This document shows positions 10,450 through 21,537 of a stretch of DNA of 64,000 bases, in pieces. Below the pieces are notes generated by a model. That model saw nothing but the letters and a program-made list of their open reading frames with translations, did not search any database and had not been told where the DNA came from. Position numbers and translations under genes: made by a program. The stretch covers positions 496,001 through 560,000 of the forward strand of contig JAAVVG010000018.1 in the NCBI GenBank assembly GCA_012976225.1, in the 5' to 3' direction. The DNA comes from Golubevia sp. BC0850. Taxonomy: Eukaryota > Basidiomycota > Exobasidiomycetes > Golubeviales > Golubeviaceae. Each line of letters starts with the position of its first letter. Positions within the stretch are counted from its first letter, which is position 1.

Positions 10450-12318
10450 ATGAATCAAGCTTCTTATTCTTCAAATATGGCATCAGGATCCTCAACTCCC
10501 GACACTACCATAGGGTTCACTCGAAGTAGAACTCTACTCTTTCTCTCTTATCGTGATTCGGTAGTAAGAGACAATCCAAACTATTCTTCCTATCGTGACG
10601 ACGACGACGACGATGATGATGAATACTCAACTATCAAAGATGAATACTCAACTTCAAAAGGTAAATCCAAAGCAAAGTCAAAAGGTAAAGCCAAATCAAG
10701 AACTGGTACTTACTATAACTCTTCTGGAGATCTAGATTCCAATGACAACCAAGATGATAGGAATCCTCTTTTGAATAGTCAAGGGGATGACTATTCTTAT
10801 CCACCTCAAGGTCAATCTCATAGCTCGGTGGATATGACGTCTTTACCTCCCAAGTGGATGGACACTTCCGATGAGATTGATGCTATCCTCAATGCATTGA
10901 AACCCAAGATCTCTACTTTGGATAAGCTCCATAGTAAACACGTACTTCCTGGTTTCACAGATAGGAGTAGAGAGGAGAGGGAAATCGAGGAGATGACTAG
11001 AGAGATTACTTCCGTGAGTACACTGAGCTGGAAGAAATGGGGTGAGATTGGCTAAGAGGGAGAGCTCAGATGGCGTAGAGCTGCTTCTAATTCGAATTTT
11101 GGTTTCAGATGGATGTGTGGAATGCTCAGCACTCAATGGGATAGAAGGAGAGAGAGATCCTTGTGAGCTCGCAGCAGCAGCTTCACTCGATGTCTCTCTC
11201 TCTCCTCCTCCTCCTCACGCCCGAACACTCGAGGTCTCAATGATCACCCATTATCAGGAGAACGAAACTAGGCTGTGTTCATCTCCGGCATCACTGGAGA
11301 CTGACTGATCCAACTTTGTCCTCCCCTCCTATCAGGAATTTCGACGATGCTCCAAAATGATTTCCGCCTTGGCTCAAAACACAGCTTCTCTATCAAGATC
11401 TGGAAAAGCTTCAAAGCGAGAACTAGCAATGGCTCAAAATGTTCAGACAGCCCTAGCTACAAGAGTCCAAGATGCAAGTGGAACTTTCAGAAGGAAGCAA
11501 AGCGCTTACATGCAAAGATTGAAAGGTCACGAAATTAGACATCAAGAGATCAGCGGAGGAGGTACGGGAAAGAAAGGGAATAATGGCTGGGAGAATGACA
11601 ATGAAACCGCTTTGAGGGAAGACATTGAATTGGTGAGTGGTCTTCGATTCAGAGGAGTGGCGATTCCTCCTGCGTCAGAGCTAATAAAGTGTCTTTCCGA
11701 TCTCCTCCTTCATCCATAGTCGAGGCAACAGCTCTCAAGCACTTCACAATCTCAATCTGAAAGTCAACTGTTGCTCTCAGAAGAGGGACAATCTGCTCCA
11801 GGCGCTGACGCTTTGATCAATCAGCGAGATCACGAAATTTCTCAAATCGCGAAAAGCATCGCTGAACTAGCTGAACTTTTCCAGGACCTTAGTGCTTTAG
11901 TCATTGATCAAGGGACTATGCTTGATCGAATTGACTACAACGTTGAGAACATGGGTCGAGAAATGGAAGGAGCTGTGGAAGAACTGGGAAAGGCGACAAC
12001 GTGAGTTCCAAAGCTTGATTTACCTCATCTTTCTGATCGATCTCGAGCTCACGCGTTCCCTACGCTCTCTGTGTTTCGCTTTACAGTTATCAACGACGAA
12101 CCGGACGAACGCAATGCATCCTTTTCCTGGTTCTTTTAATCGCCTTGCTGATAGCTATCATCATCATCAAGCCGTTTTGGAGAGCCTTCACTGCACCCTC
12201 TTCACCTTCTGTATCGCCTCCCACTAGCTCTCCTTCTCCGATGCTAGATAGTCTGGCTGGTGGATTGGAACCTGATAAGCTGTACGATCATGAGAATTGG
12301 GTCGCTCAGAGGAGCTGA
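10450..12318 (+). CDS. TLG2: Tlg2 / syntaxin-16 type t-SNARE
   Basis: Exons 10450-11013, 11336-11632, 11720-12000 and 12087-12318 give 457 residues. The N-terminus has RTLLFLSYRDSV, the short-peptide region typical of Tlg2/Stx16 (Vps45 binding), followed by an Asp8 run and a disordered insert. The Habc region begins near residue 130 (LPPKWMDTSDEIDAILNAL). The Qa-SNARE motif runs from about residue 322 (QRDHEISQIAKSIAELAELF) to NVENM, with the zero-layer Gln just after that stretch (LFQDLS). A C-terminal membrane anchor follows (CILFLVLLIALLIAIIII) with a luminal tail of about 48 residues, which is longer than usual. It should mediate fusion of endosome-derived vesicles at the trans-Golgi/early endosome and the Cvt pathway. 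The first intron (322 nt) is unusually long for the window. Confidence 0.9.
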
Positions 12319-12528
12319 TTCTTCATTAGATTTTCAACGTTGACTTTAACCGCCTGATTTTTGTTTCTTTCTGTTGATTTTCACTATGATTACGCCCAGC
12401 TGAGATTGTGCTGGAGCATGCTATAGATCTCGACGGAGTGAATCTGTTGAGAGATTCGTAATCTCCTGCTTCTCCCCATCTTCCCTCCTCAACGCCCATC
12501 TCCAATCCAAAATTCAAGCTCCATAGAA

Positions 12529-13759
12529 ATGGCATGCAACCCAGAAGCAACTTCCCTTTCCTCTTCTACTCAATCAGTCGCAAATAACACTTCATCTTCA
12601 TCTAATTCAAATGATCAGAATTTGTTCTCTTCTATCAACCGCGATAAGGTGTGGTCGATGAACACCAGTTCTCCAGACAGTGGGAAAAGGGTCATCAAAC
12701 CTTGGGATAAGAGATTCGATGCTACTGAATACACTCAGAGTCTGAGCGATGAGGAAATGAAAGGAATGTTGGTCATCAATATCCCTTTCGTCTGTCCGGT
12801 CAGAGTGAGAAGCATTCTGCTGAATCCTGGGAGGGGAGAATTTGCAGTCCGAGTGAGTAGCCGAGAATGCGATAGCTTGGAGATAACTAAGTGCAATCTG
12901 AGACACTGGGCTCATAAAGGAAAGCAAGAAGAAGAAAGGAACGTAGGGTGGTGGAAAGTGAAAGGATGAAGCAAGTCGACTCTAATCCTTCTAGCTAGCA
13001 GCTCCTATTGATCCTTGGAGCTCAGAGACTCTCCCATTCCTGTGATTTGTTTTCATGTCAAATAAAACCGTAAAGGTTAGGAGCATCACTCGCTGTTGCA
13101 TCAAAGTTGAGCTCTTGTCCTCTCCCAATCTCTTACGACCTTATCTCCTTGACCCCATCTTTCACAGCGATGCCGCCTCTTTGTGAATCGACCGAATGGT
13201 ATTGATTTCGAAGAAATAGAAGCAGCAACCTCATCCACTTTCATCCCTTCCTCTGGTCCACCTTCCTCAAACAACGCAAGCACATCCTCGACTCCAAGAC
13301 CTTCACTCTCGTCACTTGGAGCTCCCAACTCTGGCAAAGCTCAGGCTGACTTCGCTCTGCTGGAAGATCAGGAAGGTGTGACAGAGTATCCTGTGTCCAC
13401 AGCAAGATTCGGAAACGTTAGAGAAATCAGTGTCGTTCTGGTGAGTCAAAGCAGAGACAGAAGCTCATTCCGGTCTTGCACCAAGATTGTTCGCAGTCAC
13501 AGAGGAAGGGTTCAAGTCTATCGTCGTCCTTTAAACTCCAACGAGACTAACCGCTTCCTTCTCGATTGAGTTTAAACAGTCACACCCTCCTTCAGCTTCT
13601 CTTTCGCTGCTCTACTACCTTTCCTTCAAGGGGACGGCTCTCAATCCAGAGAAAGAGGCAGGAGAAAGAATGGATGTCAAAGCTGCAAATACAGGTGATG
13701 CGGTCATCAAAGGAATAAGAGAAGAGGCTCAAGGTGCTCAATCTAATGGGGTTCGCTGA
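12529..13759 (+). CDS. PITH-domain protein (PITHD1/TXNL1-like)
   Basis: Exons 12529-12852, 13168-13440 and 13580-13759 give 258 residues. The PITH hallmarks appear in order: LFSSINRDKVWSMN, KPWDKRFDATEY, the FVCPVRVRSILL strand, RCRLFVNRPNGIDFEEIE, ADFALLEDQEGVTEYPVSTA, RFGNVREISVVL, and a closing LYYLSFKGT. The domain binds the 26S proteasome in human TXNL1; here no thioredoxin domain precedes it, so it matches the stand-alone PITHD1 type. An Asn/Ser-rich insert (residues about 125-155) splits the domain. It lies 210 nt downstream of TLG2 in the same direction and converges on the gene at 14118-16122. Confidence 0.88.
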
Positions 13760-13899
13760 GAGGAGACTCCGCGTCAGCGTTCTGACCGTTTGCTTCTTCC
13801 ATGTACTGTACAGTACATAAAGTCAGTAAACCATTCGTTTTTGTGCAAAATTCAGATAGAGACTTAAAACTCACTCACTTCTTTAGGCCGAGACTTCCG

Positions 13900-13928
13900 A
13901 GTCTGACTAGGAGTCTTCTAGTCAGACT
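13900..13928. terminator. Perfect 11-bp hairpin between convergent genes
   Basis: AGTCTGACTAG at 13900-13910 and its exact complement CTAGTCAGACT at 13918-13928, with a 7-nt loop, lie in the 358 bp between the stop of the PITH gene (+) and the stop of the PAN-type gene (-). It could form a stem in either transcript. A termination or 3'-processing role is a guess. The rest of 13760-14117 holds nothing else. Confidence 0.35.
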
Positions 13929-14117
13929 GAAATTTACGGGATAAGAAAGGTCATGTGATTGGGTGACGCTAATAAATGTACTAACACAAGAAAACAGGGA
14001 CGTAAAGGAACAGATACAGAGAGATAACACGATTTAGAGAACAGATGAGACTTAGAAGGAAGCTACAGGGTGACAGTTGCGAGGTGACTAAAAAACCAAG
14101 GGGGAAAGAAAGAGAGC

Positions 14118-16122
14118 TTATTTCAGGAAGACAGCAAGATCGTCTAAGAACTCGAAGTCAGGTCCACTTCCGCCGTAGATCTCGATGATGTCGTTTCCTT
14201 GAGCGGGTGGGAGGGTGAAAGTCTTGAGTTGCCAAAACTTTACTTCCGGACTGTTTACCATGTCCTGACCAATGGTGACTCCATTCATTCTGATAGAGAT
14301 GAGAGATGGGGTCCTGTAGGTTCGGTACCATAATTGGAGAATGTAAGTGCTCCCCTTAACAGTATTGAGAGGGTTTTTAGACTTGATAGAACCAGTTAGT
14401 AAAGAGTCTCCGAGGAAGGCGTATCCATCTCCTGAAGGAAGATGAAGATGAAGTTGTTGACTTGTCAGTGAAAGAATTCTTTAGTCTCTCCTGAAGGCAA
14501 AGCCGTCACTGCTCTGTACTCACCTGCGGCGTGAGAGTAGTGTGGCTCATTGGTGTAGTAACCAACAAGGTTTTTACCGGTGGCCTTACTTTTTCCTCCA
14601 GCGAAGATCCAGTCTTTTCCCGCGTCTCCTTCGAATCCACCATTCTTGAGTAGCTGGTTTCTGACGTAGCCTCTCGACCAAGTCACTTTCAAATCTCCTT
14701 GGCCGCGGTTAGTAGCGGTCGAAGAATCGATTGGAGCGCCGTAGAATGAGCTGAGATAGAAATCAGCGATAGAGTCAGAAAGTTCAAAAAGAAGGCTAAA
14801 GGTCTCAAATTCAAGCGACTTACCAAGTATAGGTCGTAGGGATGTTCGAAACGACGGCTCTCCAGATGTTAAAAGCTTGACAAGCTCCAAAATCAGGGTC
14901 AGCTGGACGAGCGTTGCACAGATCAGCACAGGCTTGAACGTCGTATGTCGATAAGAAAGAGTAACCCATGTAGAAGTTGGCTTCGTTAGCAGCGCTCAAA
15001 GGTCCAAAGGAGTAAGAATAACCAGTGGGAGTTGAAGGCGAAACTAGGTTCTTTTTGGCGAATCCTGAGGACTGAGTAATGCGAGTGAGCGGCTCCGGAG
15101 ACGGCTTGAGTTGCTGTCCTGATACAGATGAAGAAGGGTAGAAGGTTTGAAGATGGAGTCAGCTTCTGCTTTCTTCTTCCGGCTCGAGAAGTTGATACTC
15201 ACCTCCGAAATTGGTCTTCTCAGACGCAGTATGAACATCTCCATAGAGGGCACAAGCTAAATTGCTCTTTTCGGAAAACACCCTGGTAGGAGATAAGGGA
15301 AGCGAATGAAGAAACAAGGGGTAAGGGGCCGTGTCGACTGAAGAAGATCCATTTCTCCTTTGCTTGTTTCAGCTACTCACCAGTCATAAAGTGGATTGTT
15401 GAACTCATAGTAGAGGTTGGCAAATTGGCACCCTGCAACTTGATCACAGAAAGCCAGACAGTCGTTAACGTTGTAGGTGGCGTTAGACACGAGCTTGTAG
15501 GTCAAGTAAGCGATCCCTAGAAGGACGGACGAAAGTCGGAGGGTGGAAAAGAGCCAGAAGATGGTAAAGGGTAAGACGGTAGAAAAAGTGAAGGAAAATA
15601 GGAGTGGTCGTCAGTAAAGTGGAAGTAGAAGAGGCGACAAAAGGGAAGCACAGATCGTTTCTTTCACTCACCTTGAATACTAGCATCTTTTGAGCCGGTG
15701 GCTGGTCCAAATACTTGAGTATAACCAGTGTTGAGATTCGAGGCTGCACGCTGAGCAACGTTTCCTTTGTTGTATCGAGGCATCCAACTCTCAGCAGAGA
15801 GAGAACGACGAGAGTTCGAGGTTGAGTTTGCGACGACATCTCCATCTGTAGCAGTCACGAAAGTTTCTGAAGGGGGTTGATTTGGAGCCTGGGTTGAGGA
15901 AACACCACCAGTTTGGTCGATTTGTTGAACAGTGTCCGCGATTGAGCTTGAATCTGTAGAACTGACGACAACGCTGGAGATGTCTGTTCCGTTTGCCCCG
16001 AGAGATTGGAGGAAGGCGAGAGGATCCTTATCCATTGGGTTCTCATCTCTTTGGATTAGAGATGAGGTTGCTGCAGCTGAAGCAATGAGTGAGAAGGAGG
16101 CGAGGAGTGCGGAGATCTGCAT
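14118..16122 (-). CDS. Secreted PAN/fruit-body-protein type glycan-binding-like protein
   Basis: Six exons, 16122-15672, 15516-15381, 15282-15203, 15118-14824, 14750-14524 and 14431-14118, join to 500 residues. The N-terminus is a signal peptide (MQISALLASFSLIASAAATS), then a Ser/Thr-rich propeptide-like stretch to about residue 125. Two Cys-patterned segments follow: YNVNDCLAFCDQVAGCQFAN and YDVQACADLCNARP...GACQAFN, the spacing seen in fungal PAN/apple repeats. The C-terminal part (NGGFEGDAGKDWIF, TYILQLWYRT, FLDDLAVFLK) has the look of a galactose-binding-like jelly roll. The overall layout resembles fungal fruit-body-specific proteins. It is expected in the cell wall or medium; binding to glycans is inferred from the fold pattern. 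A TATA box lies 88 nt upstream. Confidence 0.82.
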
Positions 16123-16199
16123 AGTTGAGGCTTGGAGGTCTATGTAAGGGGGAAAAGGGGGATGAATGGGATGGGAAGAAGAGTTGGCTTATAACATTC

Positions 16200-16220
16200 G
16201 TCTCCCTTTTATACTTTTTT
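16200..16220 (-). promoter_or_regulatory. TATA module of the PAN-type secreted gene
   Basis: Minus-strand GTATAAAAGGGAGAC about 88 nt before the ATG at 16122, the same element as at 781-800. The remainder of 16123-17148 has no supported gene; purine-rich and pyrimidine-rich runs produce open frames without homology. A poly-C tract of about 11 nt lies near 17098. Confidence 0.55.
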
Positions 16221-17148
16221 TTTGGGAGATGGGGATGGAAAGGAGTAAAGAAAAAGGGGGGGTTGCTCTGGACAGACGGAAAAATGCCCAGCGAAGGGCT
16301 GTTTCGCTCTCTGAAGCGGAATGTTGCGGGACCGAGAGATAAGAATCCCTGTATCTGTCAAACTCAGAAAGCTCGAAGGCGAAAGGAGGAAGGGGAAAAG
16401 GGGAGAAAGGAGAATCAACGCGCAGAGAAACGGGACTTCATTCATTCCCAATTTGAAACCCAGCCGTATTGGGAGTCGTTTTTTTTTCTTCGGGACCTGT
16501 CTCTTTCCGAAGTGAAGGACCTACCAATAGAAGCAATTTTGTTCCAGATTGTTTGTTTGTGAGAGGCGGAGAAAGGAAGCACGGTCTTCTCGTTTATGTA
16601 ACAGCGAAATTTTTGCGAGGTGGACCTGGACCTGCCAGGAAAGTGAGTCGAGTTCCTGTCTCCACCTGTGTATGTGTTTAAGAACGGGTTGCCATCTAGT
16701 TCAATACTTTAGTCTCTTGCTCGAGGTGTACGGAAGTGGAAACGTTGAAGATAAAGGATGGGAGTGTCGCTCATTCGCAATCAATCGCTCGTCTCTTGAT
16801 TCTAAGATCCGAGACAGCGGCACAGGAGTATAACTCCTTTTGTTTCGGGACCGAGAAGAGAAAGATCAATACCCGCGGCAAATCCAAACTTGATTCTTAG
16901 GGAAATTGCCCCAGGGTAGATAGCGATCAGCGTAAATTTGCTGCATCTAGTGTCAGCCATTCCCAATCCGTCAAGCGATTGATCAATGCATTCGAAAATT
17001 GATTTGATTTTTATGATAGCTAGAATTACATTGAAATTTGACAGAAAACCAAAAATTGTTACACCAGGACGAAATTTGACGATAAAAGCTATGTATCCCC
17101 CCCCCTTCTCTCCGTTCCCAGCTCCATCCGCAGCTAGCCGACATCTAA

Positions 17149-20100
17149 CTAAGCCAACCTCTTTCGGACCTTCTCGTAGCTAACAGGTTGACCACCATTC
17201 AAAGAGGGGAGAGAGGATTGAAGGAACTCAGACTGAGAAGATCCACTAGCGCTACTACTTTCAGTTGAATTCCCACTTTTCTTCTTTGTAGATTGGTTTC
17301 CACCTAAACTTTTGGTTCTCGAAGCAAATGAAGGCGGAGAAGAAGAAGAAGGATTTGAATCATCTATAGAAGGAGGATCCGATGAAGAAGAAGAAGAATA
17401 ACCACCTCCACGAATGAGTTGTAGGTTCCTTTGATTGATGGGTTTTTTAGAGTTCTTTGAAGGAGTGTTTGAAGACTTACGACTAATTTTTGAAGCTTCG
17501 TCACTGTTTAGTTCCAATTTCTTAGCACTTTGACGAGTAAGAGTACCAGGGGTTCTTCTGAACTCTCCTTCATCTTCCGGAGTGAAGATTTGAGACGGAT
17601 TCAAAGCTTGAGTTTCTTCCATTTCATCTTCGTCATCTTCATCATAATCGTAAGATTCTGGTAAAGGTTGAGTTTCTTGATCTTCTTCCTCTTTTTCACT
17701 CTCGGCCTTTTCCATTTCCTGGTCTCCTTCACTTTCACTGTCGCTCCAAGCCAAAGGTTGAGTGTCACCACCTAGTTCCTTCTCCAAGTCTTCTAAGGGT
17801 GTAAGATCAGAGGTAGGAGGATCTCCACCCTCAGGTTCTCTCCTTCCATGTGGAGGTCTTTGAACCGAGATTGAAGAAGTTCTCTGCATTGGAGGTCGAG
17901 CTTGAATTTGAGGCTGAGGATTCGAAGGCTTGATAGGACTAGATCCATCGTCTTCTTCATCTTCTTCCCACTCTAGAGCTTGAGTTTCAGAAGAGAAACC
18001 ATTGTCGGTCTCTCCTTCAGTCTCATAGACGATGCCCTTCTCCAAATCCACTCGATTTGACTTGATCGTTCTACTAGAGTTGGCTGTGGTAGCCCTCTCT
18101 CTCCCTCCTCCTCCAATTCTCTCATCATGAATTGCTTTTGATTTTGAAAAATGACCTGCTTCTTTTCCTTCGTTTGTGGCTCTAGAAGCTTCCGGAGAGT
18201 CTTTTTCTTTTCCAGCAACTTCAACGACTTGATTCCGGTTTCCATCCATAACATCATAACCATATTCTCCATCGCTCAATTCATCGTCCAAATCCAATCC
18301 AATCATGGAGAAAGGAGCCATAGACTGAGAAGAAGGGACTCTGATTCGATTCATAGCATCATGCGCTGAGGATTTAGTAGCAGCAGCAGCAGTAGTCTGA
18401 TCCTTTTCCTTTGGCACAGAGAATCCATAATTGCCAAGAGACGTTTGCTTCTGAGAAGTAGATGCAGGAACTGAATCTTTTGGTTTAGATCCATTATTCT
18501 TCGAACTTCCAGAGACTTGTCGATCTTGATGACCTTTCCAAAATTGAGTAACTTCTTCGAATCCATCAAGAGCACTTGATTGTCTTGGACTGTTTGTAGT
18601 TTGAGATCTATTTTCGATCCCCAGTCTTTGTTTGAGAGAAGTAGCAGTAGAAGGGGAAGTAGAACTTAGAGCTTGATTTTTGATCATTTGATTTCTGACT
18701 GGAGTTCCTTTTGAAGTTGAAGTTGAAGTTCCATTTCTGATAGTTTGATTCGGAGTTCCCTTTGAAGATCTTTGAGGAGATACAATTTGAGTTTCCACTG
18801 TTTCAGGTGGTTCTCTTCTAAGACTAGCCAATGGTCCAGGTACTAAAAGTGGTTCACCTGCGTCATCTGATTCTTCCTCTCCTTCAGAATCGAAAGCTAG
18901 AGGGTGAGTCTCAACCAATTCGTCCTCATCGTCTTCCGCCTCTGCCACTAGATCGGCCTCATCATTTCTCTCCTTCAAATTTGCTCCGTTCATTCCAGTT
19001 CCAGCAGGGCTATCAATCCTAGTCTTCTTGACAGGAGATTCAGTCTCTGTCTGACTAGTATTTGGAGCTTCCTGTTCTCTCCTCGCTTCATTTGCTTGAC
19101 ATGGATGACGTGGTTGAGCTTGTTCTCCGATGGAAGATGTAGGACGAGCTTGACGAGAAAGGGTTGGAGAGAATGCGTTGCGATTCAGACTTGCAGGTAC
19201 ACCTCTTTTAGAACCAGATGCAAGAGCAGATTTAGCAAAGAGTTGAGTCCTGCTTGAATTTCTAACCACAGGTGAAGATCTTGAACCTTGAGCCATTCTC
19301 TTTTCCTTTCTAGCACTTGGACTGTTGAGAATTTCTTGATCCATCTTCTTACTTTCCTTATCGCTTCCTTGAACTTGATCTCTCTGATCATCATCTTCTT
19401 CCTCCTCTTCTTCTTCATCTGCATCCATTCTCCCCAAAACGTCCTCACTTCCATTCGGAGAACTGATCTGTTGGGTTTCAATATTTTCAATAATCCTTCC
19501 ACTAATCGGACTATGAACCACTTTATTCCTCTTCAAAAGCGTTTTCAAATGTTTCTTGATTTCCTTTTTTGCAAATGCCTCTGCGTCTTCAGGAGTTTGT
19601 TCAACCTCATCAACATGACTTCTAGATCTTGACCTAGATTTCAATTTAGATCTTGAAGTGCCAGAGTTGTCTTGGTTAGCAGTTGAAGTATTTGCTGGCT
19701 GACCTTCTCCATGGAATCTAACATGGTTTGAAGGTAATCGATCTTCAGGTCTAGGTTGATTCATAGATTGATTCATCATAGACATTCTCATCGTTTCTTC
19801 AGGAAAATTAGCATTCATGATACTTAAACCACCACCAGTATAGCTTCCACCATTGCCCATTCCTGAAATCACATTTTTAGCAACCGGCCAATTTAAACCA
19901 TTAGCATCTCTTTGAGAGAATCTGTTTCTTTGAGAAGGACTTTCAGGAGCCAGTAATCTCTTCTTCTCAGCAGAGAGTTTTTTATCAGAGAGAGAGAAAA
20001 GTCTAGCTTTGAGTGGAGAATGTGGAGGTGTATTTTGGTTTTGAGGTCCCACTTTTCTTTTATCAAGATGAGAGTAAGGAATCAAGGGATGACCTTGATT

Positions 20101-21537
20101 TTGAATTTGAGGTTCAGCTGAAGTTTTTTCTAAAGGTTGATGTTGATTTCTTGAACCATGAGGAATAGATCTCAATCTCTCCACTTCTCCTCTTCTCTCC
20201 ATCGCCAATCTCATTTCCTCATCTTCGTCTTCATCCCATTCCTCGCCTTCCATCCTCTCATCACCATTCTCCAAATACTGTTTCTCCCCCTCCAACTCCT
20301 CCAAAGTATCTTGATGATCATATTCCACTTTCATCTCTTTCTCTCTATCCTCCTCATCCCTCCTTCCAATGACCCTAATACCCTGAACAGGAATTAACCT
20401 CCCCAAACTTCTCTCCTTCGCTTTCCTAGCATCTTCTCTTTCAATCTCTAACCTCTCTTCTCTAGAGATTGGTATATCTTCAGGTTTTGGTGCAATTCCA
20501 TTAGCAGCTCTATATTCTCCCATTCTAGGTTTGGCTTTCTTTTGCCAATCTAATAATGAATATTGAGATTGAGAGAGGACTTGATTTTGTTGAGATTGAG
20601 AGGAATCGTAGGAATCTTGAGGAGGAGGAGGTTTGAAAGTTGAAGTTGAAGGTCTATTGTACATTTGATTCGAAATCGGTCCGGATTCATCTTCAGTTAC
20701 ACTTTCTTCTGCTAAAGAATTCTTACGTTCACGGTCATGAGATTGAGGAACTGATTTTGAGTGGGAGGTGGCGTTACGAGATGAAGTCACTTGATTTCTC
20801 GAACCAAAGTTGTCATGATTTGGTTTAAACCTTTTTGAATCTCTCATTCCAATTTCAGATCCATTCTCTACTTCTCTTTGCTTTCCTTTCCCTTGATCTC
20901 TGGACATTGCTTCATTCTCCTGATGACATGCACCACTTCTCTCTTTCCCCTTCCCCTTGTCTTTGGTAACTTGCATCTCATCTTCATCGTCGTCTTCACC
21001 TTCATCATCAGAAGCATCTCTCATCCAAAAGGTACCATTCCTTTCCTGAACAGCAGGTTCTGAATCTCTACTTCTCTTCTTCTTTCCTTGATCTACTGAG
21101 CGAATGACAGGTTCACTTTTCCTCTCTCCCTTACTAGTGGATGTATCTCCACTAGCCTTTGAAAGTTGTTTCTGACTTATAGAAGGTTCTTTAGGTCTTA
21201 AATGAGCTAAGAGAGTAGTTTGAGTTCCACCTGAAGGTTTGGATTTGGATTTGGATCTAGGCTTGGGCTTGGAGGAAGTGGGTTTACTAGTGGAACTACT
21301 CGGTGAAGAAGCTGCGGCTCGATTCGTTGGTTGCTTCTTGACTTCTGAATTTGATTTGGATTTGTCAGTCAATCGGTTATTGGAAGTGGTTGAAGAGGTG
21401 CTTGACTTTGAGATTCCAGTCGCAGTTCCAGTTCCACCAAGTCGAGAGAGTGGATCTGCATCTGCATTGAGATTGGATGAAGAAGCTGAATTCGTTCGAT
21501 TCGCTGCTTGAATCCATTCAGAATCTTTACCAACCAT
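17149..21537 (-). CDS. Large disordered acidic nuclear protein with TQ-cluster motifs
   Basis: One uninterrupted 1462-codon frame starts at the ATG at 21537. The protein is almost wholly low-complexity (Ser, Gln, Asn, Glu, Lys), with a basic KPKPRSKSKSKPSGG stretch near residue 95 that may be a nuclear signal, followed by TQTTLLAHLRPKEP. The second half carries repeated TQ or TH motifs in acidic context: ENIETQQI (about 19459-19485), VETHPLAF (18893-18920), VETQIVSP (18778-18800), SETQALEW (17968-17995), GDTQPLAW (17743-17773), QETQPLPE (17653-17682) and EETQALNP (17601-17622). The C-terminus QPVSYEKVRKRLA is more conserved-looking. TQ motifs are Mec1/Tel1 (ATR/ATM) sites; Thr with Leu/Ile at +3 suits FHA domains. 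A checkpoint mediator of the Mrc1/Mdc1 kind is the best guess, but no BRCT, FHA or Mrc1 domain is seen. Confidence 0.72.
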   Translation of the reverse strand: MVGKDSEWIQAANRTNSASSSNLNADADPLSRLGGTGTATGISKSSTSSTTSNNRLTDKSKSNSEVKKQPTNRAAASSPSSSTSKPTSSKPKPRSKSKSKPSGGTQTTLLAHLRPKEPSISQKQLSKASGDTSTSKGERKSEPVIRSVDQGKKKRSRDSEPAVQERNGTFWMRDASDDEGEDDDEDEMQVTKDKGKGKERSGACHQENEAMSRDQGKGKQREVENGSEIGMRDSKRFKPNHDNFGSRNQVTSSRNATSHSKSVPQSHDRERKNSLAEESVTEDESGPISNQMYNRPSTSTFKPPPPQDSYDSSQSQQNQVLSQSQYSLLDWQKKAKPRMGEYRAANGIAPKPEDIPISREERLEIEREDARKAKERSLGRLIPVQGIRVIGRRDEEDREKEMKVEYDHQDTLEELEGEKQYLENGDERMEGEEWDEDEDEEMRLAMERRGEVERLRSIPHGSRNQHQPLEKTSAEPQIQNQGHPLIPYSHLDKRKVGPQNQNTPPHSPLKARLFSLSDKKLSAEKKRLLAPESPSQRNRFSQRDANGLNWPVAKNVISGMGNGGSYTGGGLSIMNANFPEETMRMSMMNQSMNQPRPEDRLPSNHVRFHGEGQPANTSTANQDNSGTSRSKLKSRSRSRSHVDEVEQTPEDAEAFAKKEIKKHLKTLLKRNKVVHSPISGRIIENIETQQISSPNGSEDVLGRMDADEEEEEEEDDDQRDQVQGSDKESKKMDQEILNSPSARKEKRMAQGSRSSPVVRNSSRTQLFAKSALASGSKRGVPASLNRNAFSPTLSRQARPTSSIGEQAQPRHPCQANEARREQEAPNTSQTETESPVKKTRIDSPAGTGMNGANLKERNDEADLVAEAEDDEDELVETHPLAFDSEGEEESDDAGEPLLVPGPLASLRREPPETVETQIVSPQRSSKGTPNQTIRNGTSTSTSKGTPVRNQMIKNQALSSTSPSTATSLKQRLGIENRSQTTNSPRQSSALDGFEEVTQFWKGHQDRQVSGSSKNNGSKPKDSVPASTSQKQTSLGNYGFSVPKEKDQTTAAAATKSSAHDAMNRIRVPSSQSMAPFSMIGLDLDDELSDGEYGYDVMDGNRNQVVEVAGKEKDSPEASRATNEGKEAGHFSKSKAIHDERIGGGGRERATTANSSRTIKSNRVDLEKGIVYETEGETDNGFSSETQALEWEEDEEDDGSSPIKPSNPQPQIQARPPMQRTSSISVQRPPHGRREPEGGDPPTSDLTPLEDLEKELGGDTQPLAWSDSESEGDQEMEKAESEKEEEDQETQPLPESYDYDEDDEDEMEETQALNPSQIFTPEDEGEFRRTPGTLTRQSAKKLELNSDEASKISRKSSNTPSKNSKKPINQRNLQLIRGGGYSSSSSSDPPSIDDSNPSSSSPPSFASRTKSLGGNQSTKKKSGNSTESSSASGSSQSEFLQSSLPSLNGGQPVSYEKVRKRLA

